Positions 1 through 11,239 of a stretch of DNA of 64,000 bases are shown one piece after another. The position numbers and the translations under genes are program-made. Where the stretch lies: NCBI GenBank assembly GCA_008638375.1, contig CM018035.1, positions 39,422,254 to 39,486,253 of the forward strand, written 5' to 3'. The stretch is from Nyssa sinensis. Its lineage: Eukaryota; Streptophyta; Magnoliopsida; Cornales; Nyssaceae. The first letter of the stretch is position 1. The number at the start of each line of letters is the position of its first letter. Under the pieces are notes generated by a model, which was given only the letters and a program-made list of their open reading frames with translations, made no database searches and had not been told where the DNA came from.

Positions 1-982
1 TAGTATTTGGAACTCATTTTGGGTGAGTCGAGTCAGAATTTTTCATTTTTAATTTAGGAAAACATGAAAAAATTAATATGTAATCAATTAAATTCAATCA
101 ATTGTATTTTATTAACTCTTTTTAGGTCATTTTCAATCATTTTCTGGGTTTGAAAATTTGGGGCATGACAGATACTATCATAAAGTGTTCTTGGTTCCTA
201 TTTTTTGAAAGCTTTTTTTGAGTTCTTGGGGCTTATTCCACCACATGCACATGTCTCTTTCGCTGCGTGTCCCTTCAAGACAGTCTCGTGCACGTGTCTC
301 TTCTATTCAGTGTAATTCTTAACACATAATTTGTTACCATACATTTATTTCTTGGGCTATTCTACAATACATACTGAATTACTACTCATCAGCTCTAACC
401 GTTGTGAGGTCTCTACAGTGACATCGGTATTCGTTTTAGTTACATGTTAATTCGTCAGCTTTCGCCTTTGTGAGATTTCTATAACAAGGCCAGCCCTCTA
501 TCGTGTCCTTTATATTCAGTTAGTTATGTGTTAGCCACGTTAACTCTCTCATATTGTTTCTTAAATGTGAGACCTTTACAACAATGTTCGCCCTCACACA
601 TGTTTAATCTTATCAGATATGTGTGTATTCCACATAAAATCTCAAATGGTGTTGTGAGATCCTATTACGTGCCAATCTAGAGAAGTAATCAGTTTCATAT
701 CTGCCATCACATGTGTTCTATCACGTATCTAGCCTCATCAACAAAGAATTTTTCACACATGTTCTATCAGGTATCCTGTAATTCTTATTTATGTTTTGTC
801 AAGCATTTTGCAGATGTCACACATTCTTATCCTATTTAGTTCACTAGCCAGTTGTAGATATCTTTACCAAGACATATTGTTACATGCAGATCGCCACTTC
901 ACTACTGTCCAAGACACCCACACGTGATCTTATTTTCAAACTCAAGTTGATCTCTCGCACTCTACCATGAGTTTGAGGGAGC
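1..982. other. AT-rich spacer, probably the decayed 3' part of a copia element
   Basis: No open frame of note and no recognisable protein. The last 30 bases, an AG-rich stretch ending GAGGGAGC directly before the LTR at 983, look like the polypurine tract that precedes a Ty1/copia 3' LTR. This suggests that some of the upstream sequence is the eroded end of such an element. This is inference from position and composition. Confidence 0.35.
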
Positions 983-1200
983 TGTTAGAATTAGGACTCT
1001 ACTTTTATTATCCTAGTAGTTTTAGGACTTTAATTATTTCCTTTTCCTTTTAGGACTCTCATTAACTCTTCTATATAAGGAGATCCCTTACATAGTTTAT
1101 TAATTAATTTAATTTAGTACAATGTAGTCATTGTGGGTTCTTCCGCTTTTCACTCTTTCCCTTTTCTCTTATGTTTTAGTTTATTCCATCAATTCTAATA
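983..1200 (+). repeat. Copia-type LTR, 218 bp
   Basis: The segment begins TGTTAGAATT and ends AATTCTAATA. These ends are inverted repeats apart from one base, the usual form of plant Ty1/copia LTRs. Inside is a TATA-like CTATATAAGG near 1073-1082, followed by a pyrimidine-rich stretch. The flanking five bases (GGAGC and ATTTA) do not match, and a purine tract precedes it. It is therefore better read as the 3' LTR of a truncated element than as a solo LTR. No partner LTR is visible in the window. Confidence 0.7.
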
Positions 1201-3031
1201 ATTTAGGCTTTTGTTATCAGTAGTCATGACTTTTTGCAGTTTAAAAGCTTCTTTTAGAAGCACTAAAATAATAAAAAATTTACTTCTAATGACTTTTTTT
1301 TTAATCAACAAAGAAAGATACTGTATATATAATCTCTCATTAGGTATTCCAAGACGCCCTATGTTGCATGGTTACTAATAATCTTCCATATGCATGCATC
1401 TACACTACATTTTTATCCTTTAATTATCTAATTTATTATTTCCTTTTTAATTTATTGTTTTCCCTCTTTAAAGTTTAACAAAAAAGTATGAAATAGAACT
1501 AAGCATATATATATATATATATATATCCCTCTATGTCATGTAGTATAGATATCTTGTTAATTACATATGCAACTTATGGCCGTGTATATAAATATCTCAA
1601 TAAATTTAATAATCAAATGGGTTTTAATTATATTTTATTTTATTAATGTTTCAACAATATCAAATAAAAGTAAAGATATGAGAATAGGGAAAGGATGTTT
1701 CTTAGACAATGATAGATGGAGTACAAATATAATATAGAAATTCAATATATAGCAAAAAAATAAAAATAAATAAAAAAGAGAGGGAAACTAGTGGTTTGCT
1801 TACATAGTAGAATGAAAAGACTTACTGGGAATGCAATGGAGCACCATTCTGACTTTGATCTTTTTCCTGAAGCAATTTTCTTTTGCATGTAGCTCTCCGT
1901 GCATGCAATGATTCAAAATCGGGGAATCGAAACCTATACAGAAGGATAAATTATTATATGATCCAAAATTATTAGTCTTTGTCAATTATAAATTGTTATG
2001 TGTATAACATGTTAAACTTTAAATAAAAAAAAAAACATTTACATATTTCGTAACTCATAATTGATCAAGTCAATAGTAACAAATCATAGACCAGATCAAT
2101 GGCCTTCTATCATACAACAATTTCTTTGAAGGGTTGATTGCCGGCAAAGCCATGTAGGCCTAGCCTAGATTCAAACCTACACATGTAATTTGAAAGGTGT
2201 TTAGCCGGCCCCTGTAAAGCGTGAAAGCTTGAAAGTTGAAACAACACTGATTTTTTTGGGGATAGCTTAGTTCTTCAAATATGAGACCATCTATGAGTTA
2301 AATATTATTTGATAGTCATGTTAAAGTTATATTTTGACATTGTTACTATGCTAAAATACTATTTTTTGAAATTTATATTTCAATATTAAAATGTTATTTT
2401 TTAATATAACAATTATTAATCTTTTCAACTAATCATTTAAACTATTGAATCAAATATCCAAAATGAATCCAAAGAAAAAGAAAGTAATGCGAGGTGAATT
2501 GCATGTGTTATTCTTAATACCAAATGTAACATTGGATATGGCATTACTATAATTTGGTAGCCTAACCAACCCATTTAGCAAAGGTATTAGGAGAAGCTCA
2601 GACATGCATGCCCATTTCAACCAATTTAACATGGATAAAAAAAAAAAATATAAGCCCCATTTGATATGATATGAGTCATCTCCAGGCCTCCTATCTTCGA
2701 CAGTTAAGCTCAACCTTATGCCTCAGAAGACCACCAAATCATTGGGCTGTAATCTTGGACCCCAGAGAAGAATGAACTGAATGCTGGAACTAGAACTAAC
2801 TTGTACTCTTATTTCATCCTTTAAAAATGGGTATCAAGGGCCTTTCATTCATGACATTGATTGGAAGATAATCTAACTAACTTGGTAGGCATTTCAGTCA
2901 CAACCAACACCCCTATTTTTTCTGTAGAATTTTATCCTTTTTAATATATAATTATCGATTCATCTATACACACATGAGAAGTTTATGAATCAAGATAATC
3001 AAATTATGCCATGTTTATATGTTTTAGCCTA
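1201..3031. other. AT-rich intergenic DNA, no gene seen
   Basis: Only short open frames without recognisable domains. It includes a (TA)n microsatellite at about 1505-1526 and several A/T homopolymer runs. Nothing here could be assigned to a mobile element family. Confidence 0.6.
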
Positions 3032-3627
3032 TGATATACCATAAAAAATAGACCAGTCCTCACATGACACGTGTACACACAAAGCACCTATGCATACAGA
3101 CCAACCAAGGCATTCCCATCCAAAACAGATAGACATACAGCGTTCAGAGCCTCCTTGCTAGGAGTCCCTCATAACTTCTGATCTCGTCTTCAGAACAAGA
3201 GATATTGAGCACATGCATAAAGGGGTCCCGAGCTGGTCACCGCCTTGTATGCCCTACCGATCTGGAGATAGGAAAGCAGAACGTGATAAGGAAACTGCCA
3301 TTCTTGGATATCTTTCGATCCCTATTCCTATGGAGCGCAGAGGTCAACATGGTAACTACCATTTTCGAGTTTCAATCAAATCCCTATTTTTGCGACTCCA
3401 AATCCTACTTAACTTGGGAGATCCGCAATCTATAAATTGAACCCTAAGGTGCGCTTTACAATGATGCTTTTTCTATTATTTACATTTATAGTCTTTCTTT
3501 CAGTTTACTGACTTTATCATCGAAGTGGCTACCACCGGAGTCAACCCGGTGGCCCTCTGATCTTATTCTCTGAATGTTTGACAAACGACGAAGAATGGAG
3601 CCCCACTGATCAGAAAGTGCAACATCA
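3032..3627 (+). repeat. 5' LTR of Tat-like element (596 bp)
   Basis: Starts TGATATACC and ends GCAACATCA, with TG...CA ends. It aligns over its whole length with 13630-14229. A TATAAAT box sits at 3431-3437, about 196 bp from the 3' end, which fits the U3/R arrangement. It is directly followed by the primer-binding region. Confidence 0.9.
3431..3437 (+). promoter_or_regulatory. TATA box of the LTR promoter
   Basis: TATAAAT followed by TGAACCCTAA. The same block is present at 14031 in the 3' LTR and at 59616 in the related element, so it is conserved between families. It is the likely Pol II core promoter for the element transcript. Confidence 0.65.
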
Positions 3628-3630
3628 GTT

Positions 3631-3648
3631 TGGCGCAGTCTATGGGAA
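3631..3648 (+). other. Primer-binding site region
   Basis: TGGCGCAGTCTATGGGA lies three bases after the LTR. The related element at 59817 reads TGGCGCCGTCTGTGGGA. The first nine bases of that version match the complement of the tRNA-Asp 3' end, but the rest does not, so the primer tRNA is left open. Position and conservation support the call. Confidence 0.65.
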
Positions 3649-3719
3649 ATGAAAATTGTTTCTTACTAAATTTCTTCTCCGACAACGACAACTTTCTTGT
3701 CTTTTCTCACTAAAAGATT

Positions 3720-5580
3720 ATGGCTCCCAATCTTTGTCCAAGAAAAAATTCTCAAAACCCCTGAAACCAGCATCCGGCTAGAAGGAGAATGGGGACAAGC
3801 ACCTTACCCTATGCAACAATAACTCGATCGGGTCCAACGACAATCCGATCAGATACATGAATAACTCCTTGCCATCTCTCGAACTTTGGCATTGTTGACC
3901 CAGAACCAGCAGAATAGCCCCACTCATCCTCCCACCAATGCAACTGATGAAGGGGTTCAGCCTCTTACTACCACCATGGGTAGAGGACCTCCTACAGAGA
4001 CACCCAATGTGAAGTCGATGCACCCCCATGACACCGACTCATATAGCAGGTGATCCCCAGACATCTATCGCAGCAAGGAGGGGGATGCCGCCTTTAATCT
4101 TACTGTTCATTATTAGAGTAGGACCAAGGTCCCAAATTCAGCAACTTTAGGGGCCAACCTAGGGCCGCATGAATTTCAACCTTAATCGGCCCTGATTCCC
4201 CCGGTCTAAAAAGACCATCGTCCTTTCCCTACTGGACAGAATCGTCCCCTCCATATAGGGACAGAGGCTGCAAGGCAAGGTCAACAACAACTAGCTTAAC
4301 GTAGGGCTCCACAAAGGGTGGAAGAAGTAGCAGGACTCCATAGATCAAACTGTTATCACCAAAATAACCTATATCCCTCTAGAGCAAGAAGAACTAGCGA
4401 AGCTGCTCGATAGGTTTGCCACACTGTTCATTCCTGCCATAATGGCAGAAAAGCGGCCAAAGAAATTTGTTGTTCCAAAGTTTAACCTATACGACGGGTC
4501 CAAGGATCCTGGGGACCATCTCTCCCACTATCAAGCACACTATAGCACTACATGGGGCCATTGACCCCTTCATGTGCTAAACCTTTGTAACCAGCCTCAA
4601 GGGCACTACTTTGAAGTGGTTCTACAACTTTCCTCAAGAGTCTATCATAAATTTTTACGAGCTCAGTAGGCAGGTTCCTCGACCGGTTCCTGATCAGTAT
4701 GAAGTTGAGAAGGGGGCCAGAGTTCCTACTGAACATAAAGCAGGCCAAAGGTGAATCGCTTCAGGAGTACATCGCTCTCTTTAATGTCGAGCTCACAGGA
4801 GATAATAAACTGCAACCCGAGCTTCCTGGTAGCAACCCTCACCTCTGGCCTAGGGCCGGGGTGCTTTTAGGATTCTTTGACAAAGAATCCTCCCTTTGAC
4901 ATGGCAGCGCTCATGGAGCATGCACATAAGTACATAAACCTGGAAGACACGAAGATATCCTCCCAAAAAGCTAAGGAGCAGACTTAGAAGGACGATCATA
5001 AGAGAGACTCCAGTGCAACTAAAAAGGGGGTCAGAAGTCCTAATAGAAAGATGGCACTTAGAGCCCAGAATAACCCCAGTTCTGGGAGGTATAGCACGTT
5101 CACTCCTCTGAACGCCTCTCTTACTTATATACTTCGGTAGGTACAGACCCGAGAAAATTTGAAGTGGCTAGATCCACTAAAAAGCAATCTCGATACCAAA
5201 GACCAGAGCAAGTACTGTGATTTTCACAAAGATCACAGGCACACTACCGATGAATATAGAGCCCTCAAACAATAAATTGAGCAACTCATCCGGCGAGGGC
5301 AGCTTCAGGAGTTCATAAGATAGGACTGGGAGGTAGAATCCCCGTAATGAAAAACTACAATAGATAAGACAAAAACAAAGGCCTGAAACAGAGGAAGGTC
5401 CGAAATGAGCTACCACAACAGAACAACCAAGTCATATTTGTCCTCCACGCTAATAACTCGATGATAGGAATGTCCAAACATGCAAGAAAGTGGTATGCTC
5501 GAGAGGCCAAAACAACACCTAACATCCTCCAGATCTCTACAATCGAGAAGAACTGAAGTTTAAGCATCAAATCCAATTCT
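3720..5580 (+). pseudogene. gag: gag pseudogene (Tat-like)
   Basis: The presumed start is ATG at 3720 (MAPNL...), chosen because the related element begins the same way at 59889. The capsid-type gag domain is recognisable around 4440-4560 (KFNLYDGSKDPGDHLSHY) and again around 4699-4800 (LRRGPEFLLN...SLQEYI). A gag tail with a zinc-knuckle-like motif lies near 5210-5260 (YCDFHKDHRHTTDEY), in which the last zinc ligand position is Tyr. Gag would form the virus-like particle that packages the RNA. Several stops and frame changes interrupt it; the longest open piece is only about 66 codons. It is clearly non-functional. Confidence 0.8.
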
Positions 5581-5601
5581 CAGAGCTAGGATCTTACGGG
5601 G

Positions 5602-6063
5602 GTGCACTATCCTCACAGTGACGCCCTTGTTATCTCGCTCAAAATTGTCAATTTTGAGATCAGAAAGGTCTTGGTAGACACGGGGAGCTCCACCAATGTG
5701 CTATTCTATGAGCTTCTCAAGCACATAAAGCTCAACCCCAATGACATCAAGACCACCGCTGTAGTAATGGCAAGGTTTGACGGGAAACTCAGCACCCCGT
5801 TGGGTAAAATTGACCTGCCGACCACCGTAGGAGAAGGGGACAGGTAGAAGACCTTGATTTTCGAATACATGGTTCTAGACTCCAAATCGCCTTACAACTT
5901 TATCATCGGAAGACCTTGGCTCTACCAGATGGCAGCGATCACCTCGACCCTCTGTAAATGCCTAAAATATGTACACAACAGCATAGTCTACTCCATCAGG
6001 AGCTGTCAGCCAACTGCCCGAGAGTGCCACGCTCTCGTGCTGAAGGAAAAGACCCCCAAATAA
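5602..6063 (+). pseudogene. Retropepsin-like protease pseudogene
   Basis: The open stretch 5602-5847 contains VLVDTGSSTNVLFY, with the catalytic Asp of the DTGS motif at 5677-5679. It is followed by the flap-like region and TTVGEG. After a stop at 5848, a second open stretch (5854-6063) in the same frame carries the C-terminal part (SPYNFIIGRPWL), whose IIGRPWL matches the conserved hydrophobic-Gly segment of aspartic proteases. The protease normally cuts gag-pol. The break lies between catalytic half and C-terminal half, so no complete protease is encoded. Confidence 0.8.
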
Positions 6064-6158
6064 CAACCACAGCATCCTTATGAAGGAGGAAGACCAGCCC
6101 CTTTCATGAGACGGAGGAATGCACCTCTGAAAATGATGAACCACTAAGCCCTAGAAGA

Positions 6159-7270
6159 ATGGATAGTAAGGCCAAGCCAATGGGAGATCCTATTAAGGTG
6201 ATCGTCAGCACTGACGAGGAAGGACAATATTTACAGATTGGTTCAGATCTATTCCCCTCCGAGCAAAGGAAGATGGTAGGACTTCTGAAGAATAACCTGT
6301 TAGTGTTCGCTTGGGAAACCAAGGATATGAAAGGGATAGACCCTAACCTTATCTCCCACAAGTTGATGACCGATCCAGATCACCCTGTGGTAAGGCAAAA
6401 GAGAAGGATGTTCACTCTAGAATGCCACAAGATCATTAATGAAGAAGTCCAGAGGTTGTTGGATGCCAAAATGATAAAAGAGGTGTTTTACCCAAAATAG
6501 CTCACCAATATCGTCCTTCCTAAGAAGAAGAATGGCAAGTGGAGGGTTTGCGTTGACTACATAGACCTCAACAAAGCCTGCTTTAAAGACAGTTTTCCCC
6601 TTTCAAGGATTGACCGGCTAATTGATGGGACTGCTGGGCACGAAGTCATGAGCTTCATAGACGCTTACTCTGGATATAATCAGATCTAGATGTACCCCCC
6701 AAACCAGGAAAAGACGGTCTTCATATCCGAATGAGGTCTCTATTGTTATAGAGTGATGTTGTTCGGTTTGAAAAATGCTAGAGCTATGTATCAATGTCTA
6801 GTAAACAGAATGTTCGGCCTCCTAATCGATGACATGATGGAAGTCTATATAGATATCATGCTAGTCAAAAGCCTATAGAAGAATAGCCACATCCAGCATA
6901 TGAACTAGACATTTAACATCCTGAGACAGCACATGATGAAGTTGAACCTTTCAAAGTGTACCTTCAAGGTCACTAAAGGAAAGTTTTTGGGTTTCTTGGT
7001 TTCCTAAAGGGGCATCGAGGTAGATTCCACACAGATAAAAGCCTTAATTAAACTAGAGTCATCGAAGACCAAGAAAGAAATTCAAGGCTTGAATGGAAGG
7101 ATTACGGCTCTGAACCGATTCATCTCCAAGTTTACTGATCGATGTCTTCCATTCTTCAAAGCCTTAAGGGGGAGTAAGACCCTGGAATGGACTCCGAACT
7201 GCAAAAAATCCTTTCAAAAATTAAAGCAGTATCTGGCATCCCTCGAGCTCCTTTCAAAGCTAGTTTAGGG
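6159..7270 (+). pseudogene. Reverse transcriptase pseudogene with altered active site
   Basis: The linker and RT N-terminus are open from 6159 to 6500 (IKEVFYPK then stop). RT continues with KKKNGKWRVCVDYIDLNKAC, SFIDAYSGYNQI and VMLFGLKNA. The motif that should be Y-x-D-D reads YIDI at 6846-6857, so one of the two catalytic Asp residues is Ile. The thumb region (KLNLSKCTF...GKFLGFLVS) and connection (CLPFFKALRG) follow. I count at least six in-frame stops. Family assignment to Ty3/gypsy RT is firm; the gene is dead. Confidence 0.85.
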
Positions 7271-7690
7271 AGAAAAACTACTCTTGTATCTTGCAGTTTC
7301 AGATAACACCGTCAGCACTGCACTGATCAGACAGGACAAAGGAGTTCAAAGGCCAGTCTTTTACATAAGCAAGGCACTCTTGGATCCTGAGACAAGGTAC
7401 TCTGAGATTGCGAAGTTGTCCTTTGCTCTAATAACCTCTGCTCAGAAGCTTAGGCCTTACTTTTCAGGCTCATCCTATTAAGGTCCCTACCGTGTATCCT
7501 CTAAAGTCAGTACTGCACAAACCAGAAGTCTCAGGACTACTGGTTAAGTGGTCCGTGGAGCTGGGGGAGTTTGATATATCCTATGTACCACGAACCTTCA
7601 TCAAAGGCCAAGCATTGGCAGATTTTGTTGTTAAATTCACTCCAGCGCTACACCCTAAAGCACAAACCAATATGGACACCTCGGTATGAC
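7271..7690 (+). pseudogene. First (Ty3-type) RNase H domain, degenerate
   Basis: The open stretch 7284-7481 reads LLLYLAVSDNTV...GVQRPVFYISKALLDPETRYSEIAKLS. A second piece follows at 7492-7689 (GQALADFVVKFTPAL). The usual acidic start of the active site (DAS-type) is replaced by AVSD. That fits the known degeneration of the first RNase H in Tat elements, where a second, archaeal-type RNase H takes over. One frame break lies near 7482. Confidence 0.8.
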
Positions 7691-8160
7691 AACTTTATAC
7701 CGACGGATCATCCACTGATAGAGGTTCGGGCATCGGCATAATACTTTCAGTCCCCCGATGGGCTCATAACTGAGAAAGTCGTCAATTTAGAGTTCAGAGC
7801 CTCTAACAACAAAGCTGAATACAAAGCTCTCATCCTTGGGATGAAGCTAGCCCTAGAGTGCGAAGCCCAAAATTGCAAAGCATACTTTGACTCCCAACTT
7901 GTGGTAAGCCAAGTTTCGAGAGAGTTCTCCACCAAGGATGACAGAATGATCCGACATTCAAAATTGGTGGGATCATTGAAGCACTCCTTCCTTAAGTTCA
8001 CTATCTAGAAAATTAAAAGGAGTCAGAACTCCAGCGCCGACGCCTTGGTGAATATGGCTTCCCATCTCAAATTGGACAGGGATTCAACTGTGAGAGTCTC
8101 TTACCAACTAAAACCAAGCATCAAAGAGGTACAATCCTCCTAGGTTTCAGAAAAAACCCA
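7690..8160 (+). pseudogene. Second (archaeal-type) RNase H domain, degenerate
   Basis: Reading from about 7690: LYTDGSSTDRGSGIG (first catalytic Asp at 7702-7704), then NNKAEYKALILGMKLALE, then DSQLVVSQVSREF, then SADALVNMAS, with at least one frame change near 7755 and a stop near 8008. The order DG - NNxAEY - DSQLV - ADAL is the signature of the archaeal-like RNase H found behind the normal RNase H only in the Tat lineage. It would degrade the RNA strand during cDNA synthesis. It is the best single marker for the lineage of this element. Confidence 0.85.
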
Positions 8161-9375
8161 GAACTGGATGACTCCCATCGTCCAGTACATAAAAGAGGGA
8201 TCACTCCCAGAGGACAAGAACCAGGCCCGAAGGATTCGAATCAGGGCAACTCGGTACCTAATCTTAAATGGGAAGCTCTATAGAAGATCCTACACGCAAC
8301 CCCTCTTGCGGTGACTATCTCCAAAGGAATCTCAATATGTCCTAACTGAGATACATAAAGGAATCTGCGGCAACCATAATGGTGGCAGAACCATTGCCCA
8401 CTGAGCCCTAACTCAGGGCTACTACTGGCCTAGCATGCTGAAGCAGGCCAAAGAGTATGTCCAGAAATGTGACAAGTGCCAACGATTTGCTTCATATCAG
8501 TACCAACCCCACCAAGAGCTCATCCCTATTGCCAGCCCATGGCCCTTTGCTCAGTGGGGGATGGATGTCATAGGGCCATTACCAAAAGCCTCCCCAAACA
8601 AAAGGTATCTAATGGTCGCCATTGATTACTTCTCCAAGTGGGCGGAAGCCGAGCCTCTAACTCGCATCATAGAAGTAGAGGTGAAAAACTTCACATGGAA
8701 GAACATAGTCTGCAGGTTCGGCATACCTCGCATCATCATCTCGGACAATGGTACGTAGTTTGTTGGAAAAAGTGTTCAAGAAGTTCTGTGAAGACCTGCA
8801 CATCGTCACCACTTTTTCTCACCAATGTCACCAACCGCATAATTCTTGACTCCATAAAGAAGAGGTTGGAAGGAGCCAAGGGAAAATAGGTCGAGGAACT
8901 CCTTGGAGTGCTTTGGGTCTACCGTACTACCAAAAGGACACCAACTGTAGAGACATTGTTCTCACTTGCATATGGTTCGAAGGTAGTTGTTCTTGTTGAA
9001 ATTGGAATGCCAACCTTGAGGATGGATGCCTTTGACCAGGAAACCAACGACCATCATCTCACAGAAGACTTAGATCTGTTTGAGGAGAAATGTGAACAAG
9101 CTTGAATTAGGACTGAAGCATACTACCAAAGGATGGCCAAGAACTTCAGCCCAGGGTTAAGACCTGTCCACTTCTAGGTCGGGGACCTCGTCCTAAGAAG
9201 AGTGTTCCCAAATACTAAAGATCCCACCGTGGGGAAGCTCCCCCCTAATTGTGAAGGGCCTTATAAGGTGACTAAGTTCGTCAGGCCCACGATATATTGG
9301 TTAGAAGATGTAACTGAGAAGCCTTGTACCCAGGCCCTGAAATGTTGAACACTTACGAAAATATTATTAATAAAA
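8161..9375 (+). pseudogene. Integrase pseudogene
   Basis: The N-terminal zinc-binding region (EIHKGICGNHNGG...CDKCQRF, 8345-8485) leads into an open stretch 8435-8758 with the first catalytic Asp in WGMDVIGPLP and the second in SDNGT, followed at once by a stop. The region that should carry the catalytic Glu (around 8800-8850) is not recognisable. The later core returns at 8908-9105 (LWVYRTTKRTPTVETLFSLAYGS...EIGMP). The C-terminal GPYKVTKF motif lies near 9260. Integrase would insert the cDNA; this copy cannot. Confidence 0.85.
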
Positions 9376-9410
9376 GGGTTATTTTTCTACTTTTTAGTGC
9401 TCTTCTTTTT

Positions 9411-10455
9411 CAATGTACAGACCCCTAAAAACCTTGCAACCATTGCAAACGTTACAGGTCTGGTCCATTTCAATGACCCCTGAAGGCCTTGAATCCGTTG
9501 CAAGCATTGAAGGCTTGGTCCTTTTTCAATGTACAGACCCTAAAAACCTTGCAACCATTGCAAGCGTTACAGGTCTAGTTCAATTTTAATGACCCCTAAA
9601 AGCCTTGTATCCGTTACAAGTACTGAAGGCTTGGTCCCTTTTTCAATGTATAGACCCCTAAAAACCTTGCAACCATTTCAAGTGTTACAAGTCTGGTCCA
9701 TTTCAATGACCCCTGAAGGCCTTGTATCAGTTACAAGCATTGAAGGCTTGGTCCTTTTTCAATGTGCAGATCCCTAAAAACCTTGTAACTATTGCAAGCG
9801 TTAGAGGTCTGGTCCATTTCAATGACCCTTGAAAGCCTTGTATCTGTTACAAACATTGAAGGCTTGATCATTTTTCAATGTACAGACCCCTAAAAACCTT
9901 ACACCCATTGCAAGCGTCATAGGTCTGGTCCATTTCAATGACCCCTAAAGGCATTGTATCAGTTACAAGCATTAAAGGCTTGGGCCTTTTTCAATGTACA
10001 GACCCCTAAAAACCATGTAACCATTGCAAACGTTATAGGTTTGGTCCATTTCAATGACCCTTAAAGGCCTTGAATCCGTTACAAGCACTAAAGGCTTGGT
10101 CCTTTTTCAATGTACAGACCCCTAAAAACCTTGCACCCATTGCAAGCGTCATAGGTCTGGTCCATTTCAATGACCCCTTAAAGGCCTTGTAACCGTTACA
10201 AGCACTGAAGGCTTGGTCCTTTTTCAATGTACAGACCCCTAAAAACCATGTAACCATTGCAAGCATTATAGGTCTGGTCCATTTCAATGACCCTTGAAGG
10301 CCTTGTATCCGTTACAAGCACTAAAGGCTTGGTCCTTTTCCAATGTACAGACCCCTAAAAACCTTGCAACTACTGTAAGTGTTACAGGTCTTATCCATTT
10401 CAATAACCCTTAAAAGGCCTCGTATCCACTACAAGAGCTTTAGGCCTAGTCCATT
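9411..10455 (+). repeat. Nine tandem copies of a 116-bp repeat in the element's 3' region
   Basis: Units start with CAATGTACAGACCCC or a near match at 9411, 9527, 9644, 9760, 9876, 9992, 10108, 10225 and 10341, spaced 116-117 bp. Each unit is itself an old dimer. The first half (about 60 bp, CAATGTACAGACCCCTAAAA...) and second half (about 56 bp, CAATGACCCCTGAAGGCC...) share the same order of short blocks (CAATG, ACCCCT, CCTTG, TTGCAAGC, GGTC). Tandem repeats between pol and the 3' LTR are known in Tat elements and have been proposed as seeds of satellite DNA. Open frames here are products of the repeat, not genes. Confidence 0.95.
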
Positions 10456-11239
10456 TTTGCATTCAAAAGAACGATCAAAACATCGGAGGCACTTAACTAC
10501 TCAACCTAGCACAACCCCCCACTCTTTATGGGGCTAAAACTTTCTCTGACTACAAGTTGTGGAGACTTTGACTTAACCTCAAGTTTCGAAGATCTCTGTC
10601 AAAAGATCTTGTTTTAATTACTGTTTCTGAAAATCACCACTGACTTTAATTGTGAAGCATTGGTTTGGTTGTTACACTTGAAAATCAATACTAGATTGCA
10701 AGGTGTTGAAGATTTCAATTCAAATTCAAAGTCTTTACACTTGATTTAATTATAAGTGGTGAAGCTCTTGAGCCAATCACAAGTTCTAAGGATTTACACT
10801 AGATCTATTCACAGGTTATTACGCTTAGGGATCAATTATTAGTCCATAATTGGCTTAATTACAAGTTATGAGGATTAAATTTATAGTTTACCAAAGCTAT
10901 TTGAAGACAAGACTTGTTTAAAGTGTTGGAGTTCATTGCAAGCATGAAAACTCGGTACATTATGACAAGCAACATATCAACATCCATGAGCATGACTCCT
11001 TTGGAGATTCTATTGAAAAGGAATGCAAAACATAAAAGTTCTGAAGAAGTCAATTTCATTAATACTTGGCCTAAACGTGGGAAAGTTACAAAGAAATAAA
11101 GCAAAATATAAAATTTCCTAGTCTACTGCTGGACTGGAAGCCTCTGGAGCATCAGAAATAAGGGAGAACTCGCTCTATAAGATCAGTCACTTCTTCTTCT
11201 TCTTATTCGTTCTCCTCAAATTCAGCACACTGCATCCAT
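10456..11239. other. Non-coding spacer inside Tat-like element
   Basis: AT-rich sequence between the tandem repeats and the antisense gene. Two overlapping open frames of 61 and 81 codons lie on opposite strands near 10859-11104 with no recognisable similarity. It may include the 3' untranslated part of the antisense gene, since a purine/pyrimidine-rich CTTCTTCTTCTTATTC stretch lies at 11190-11205. Confidence 0.5.

Noticed and set aside
3778..4029. Frame on the - strand over the gag of the first Tat-like element (and 59838-60233 in the second)
   Set aside because: Shadow of gag on the opposite strand.
10051..10287. Open frame on the - strand with repeated KWTRP and GVCTLKKDQAFSACNG
   Set aside because: It is a by-product of the 116-bp tandem repeat; the repeating peptide only mirrors the repeat unit.
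9411..10455. CRISPR-like array
   Set aside because: Units are contiguous 116-bp repeats without unique spacers, in a plant retroelement.
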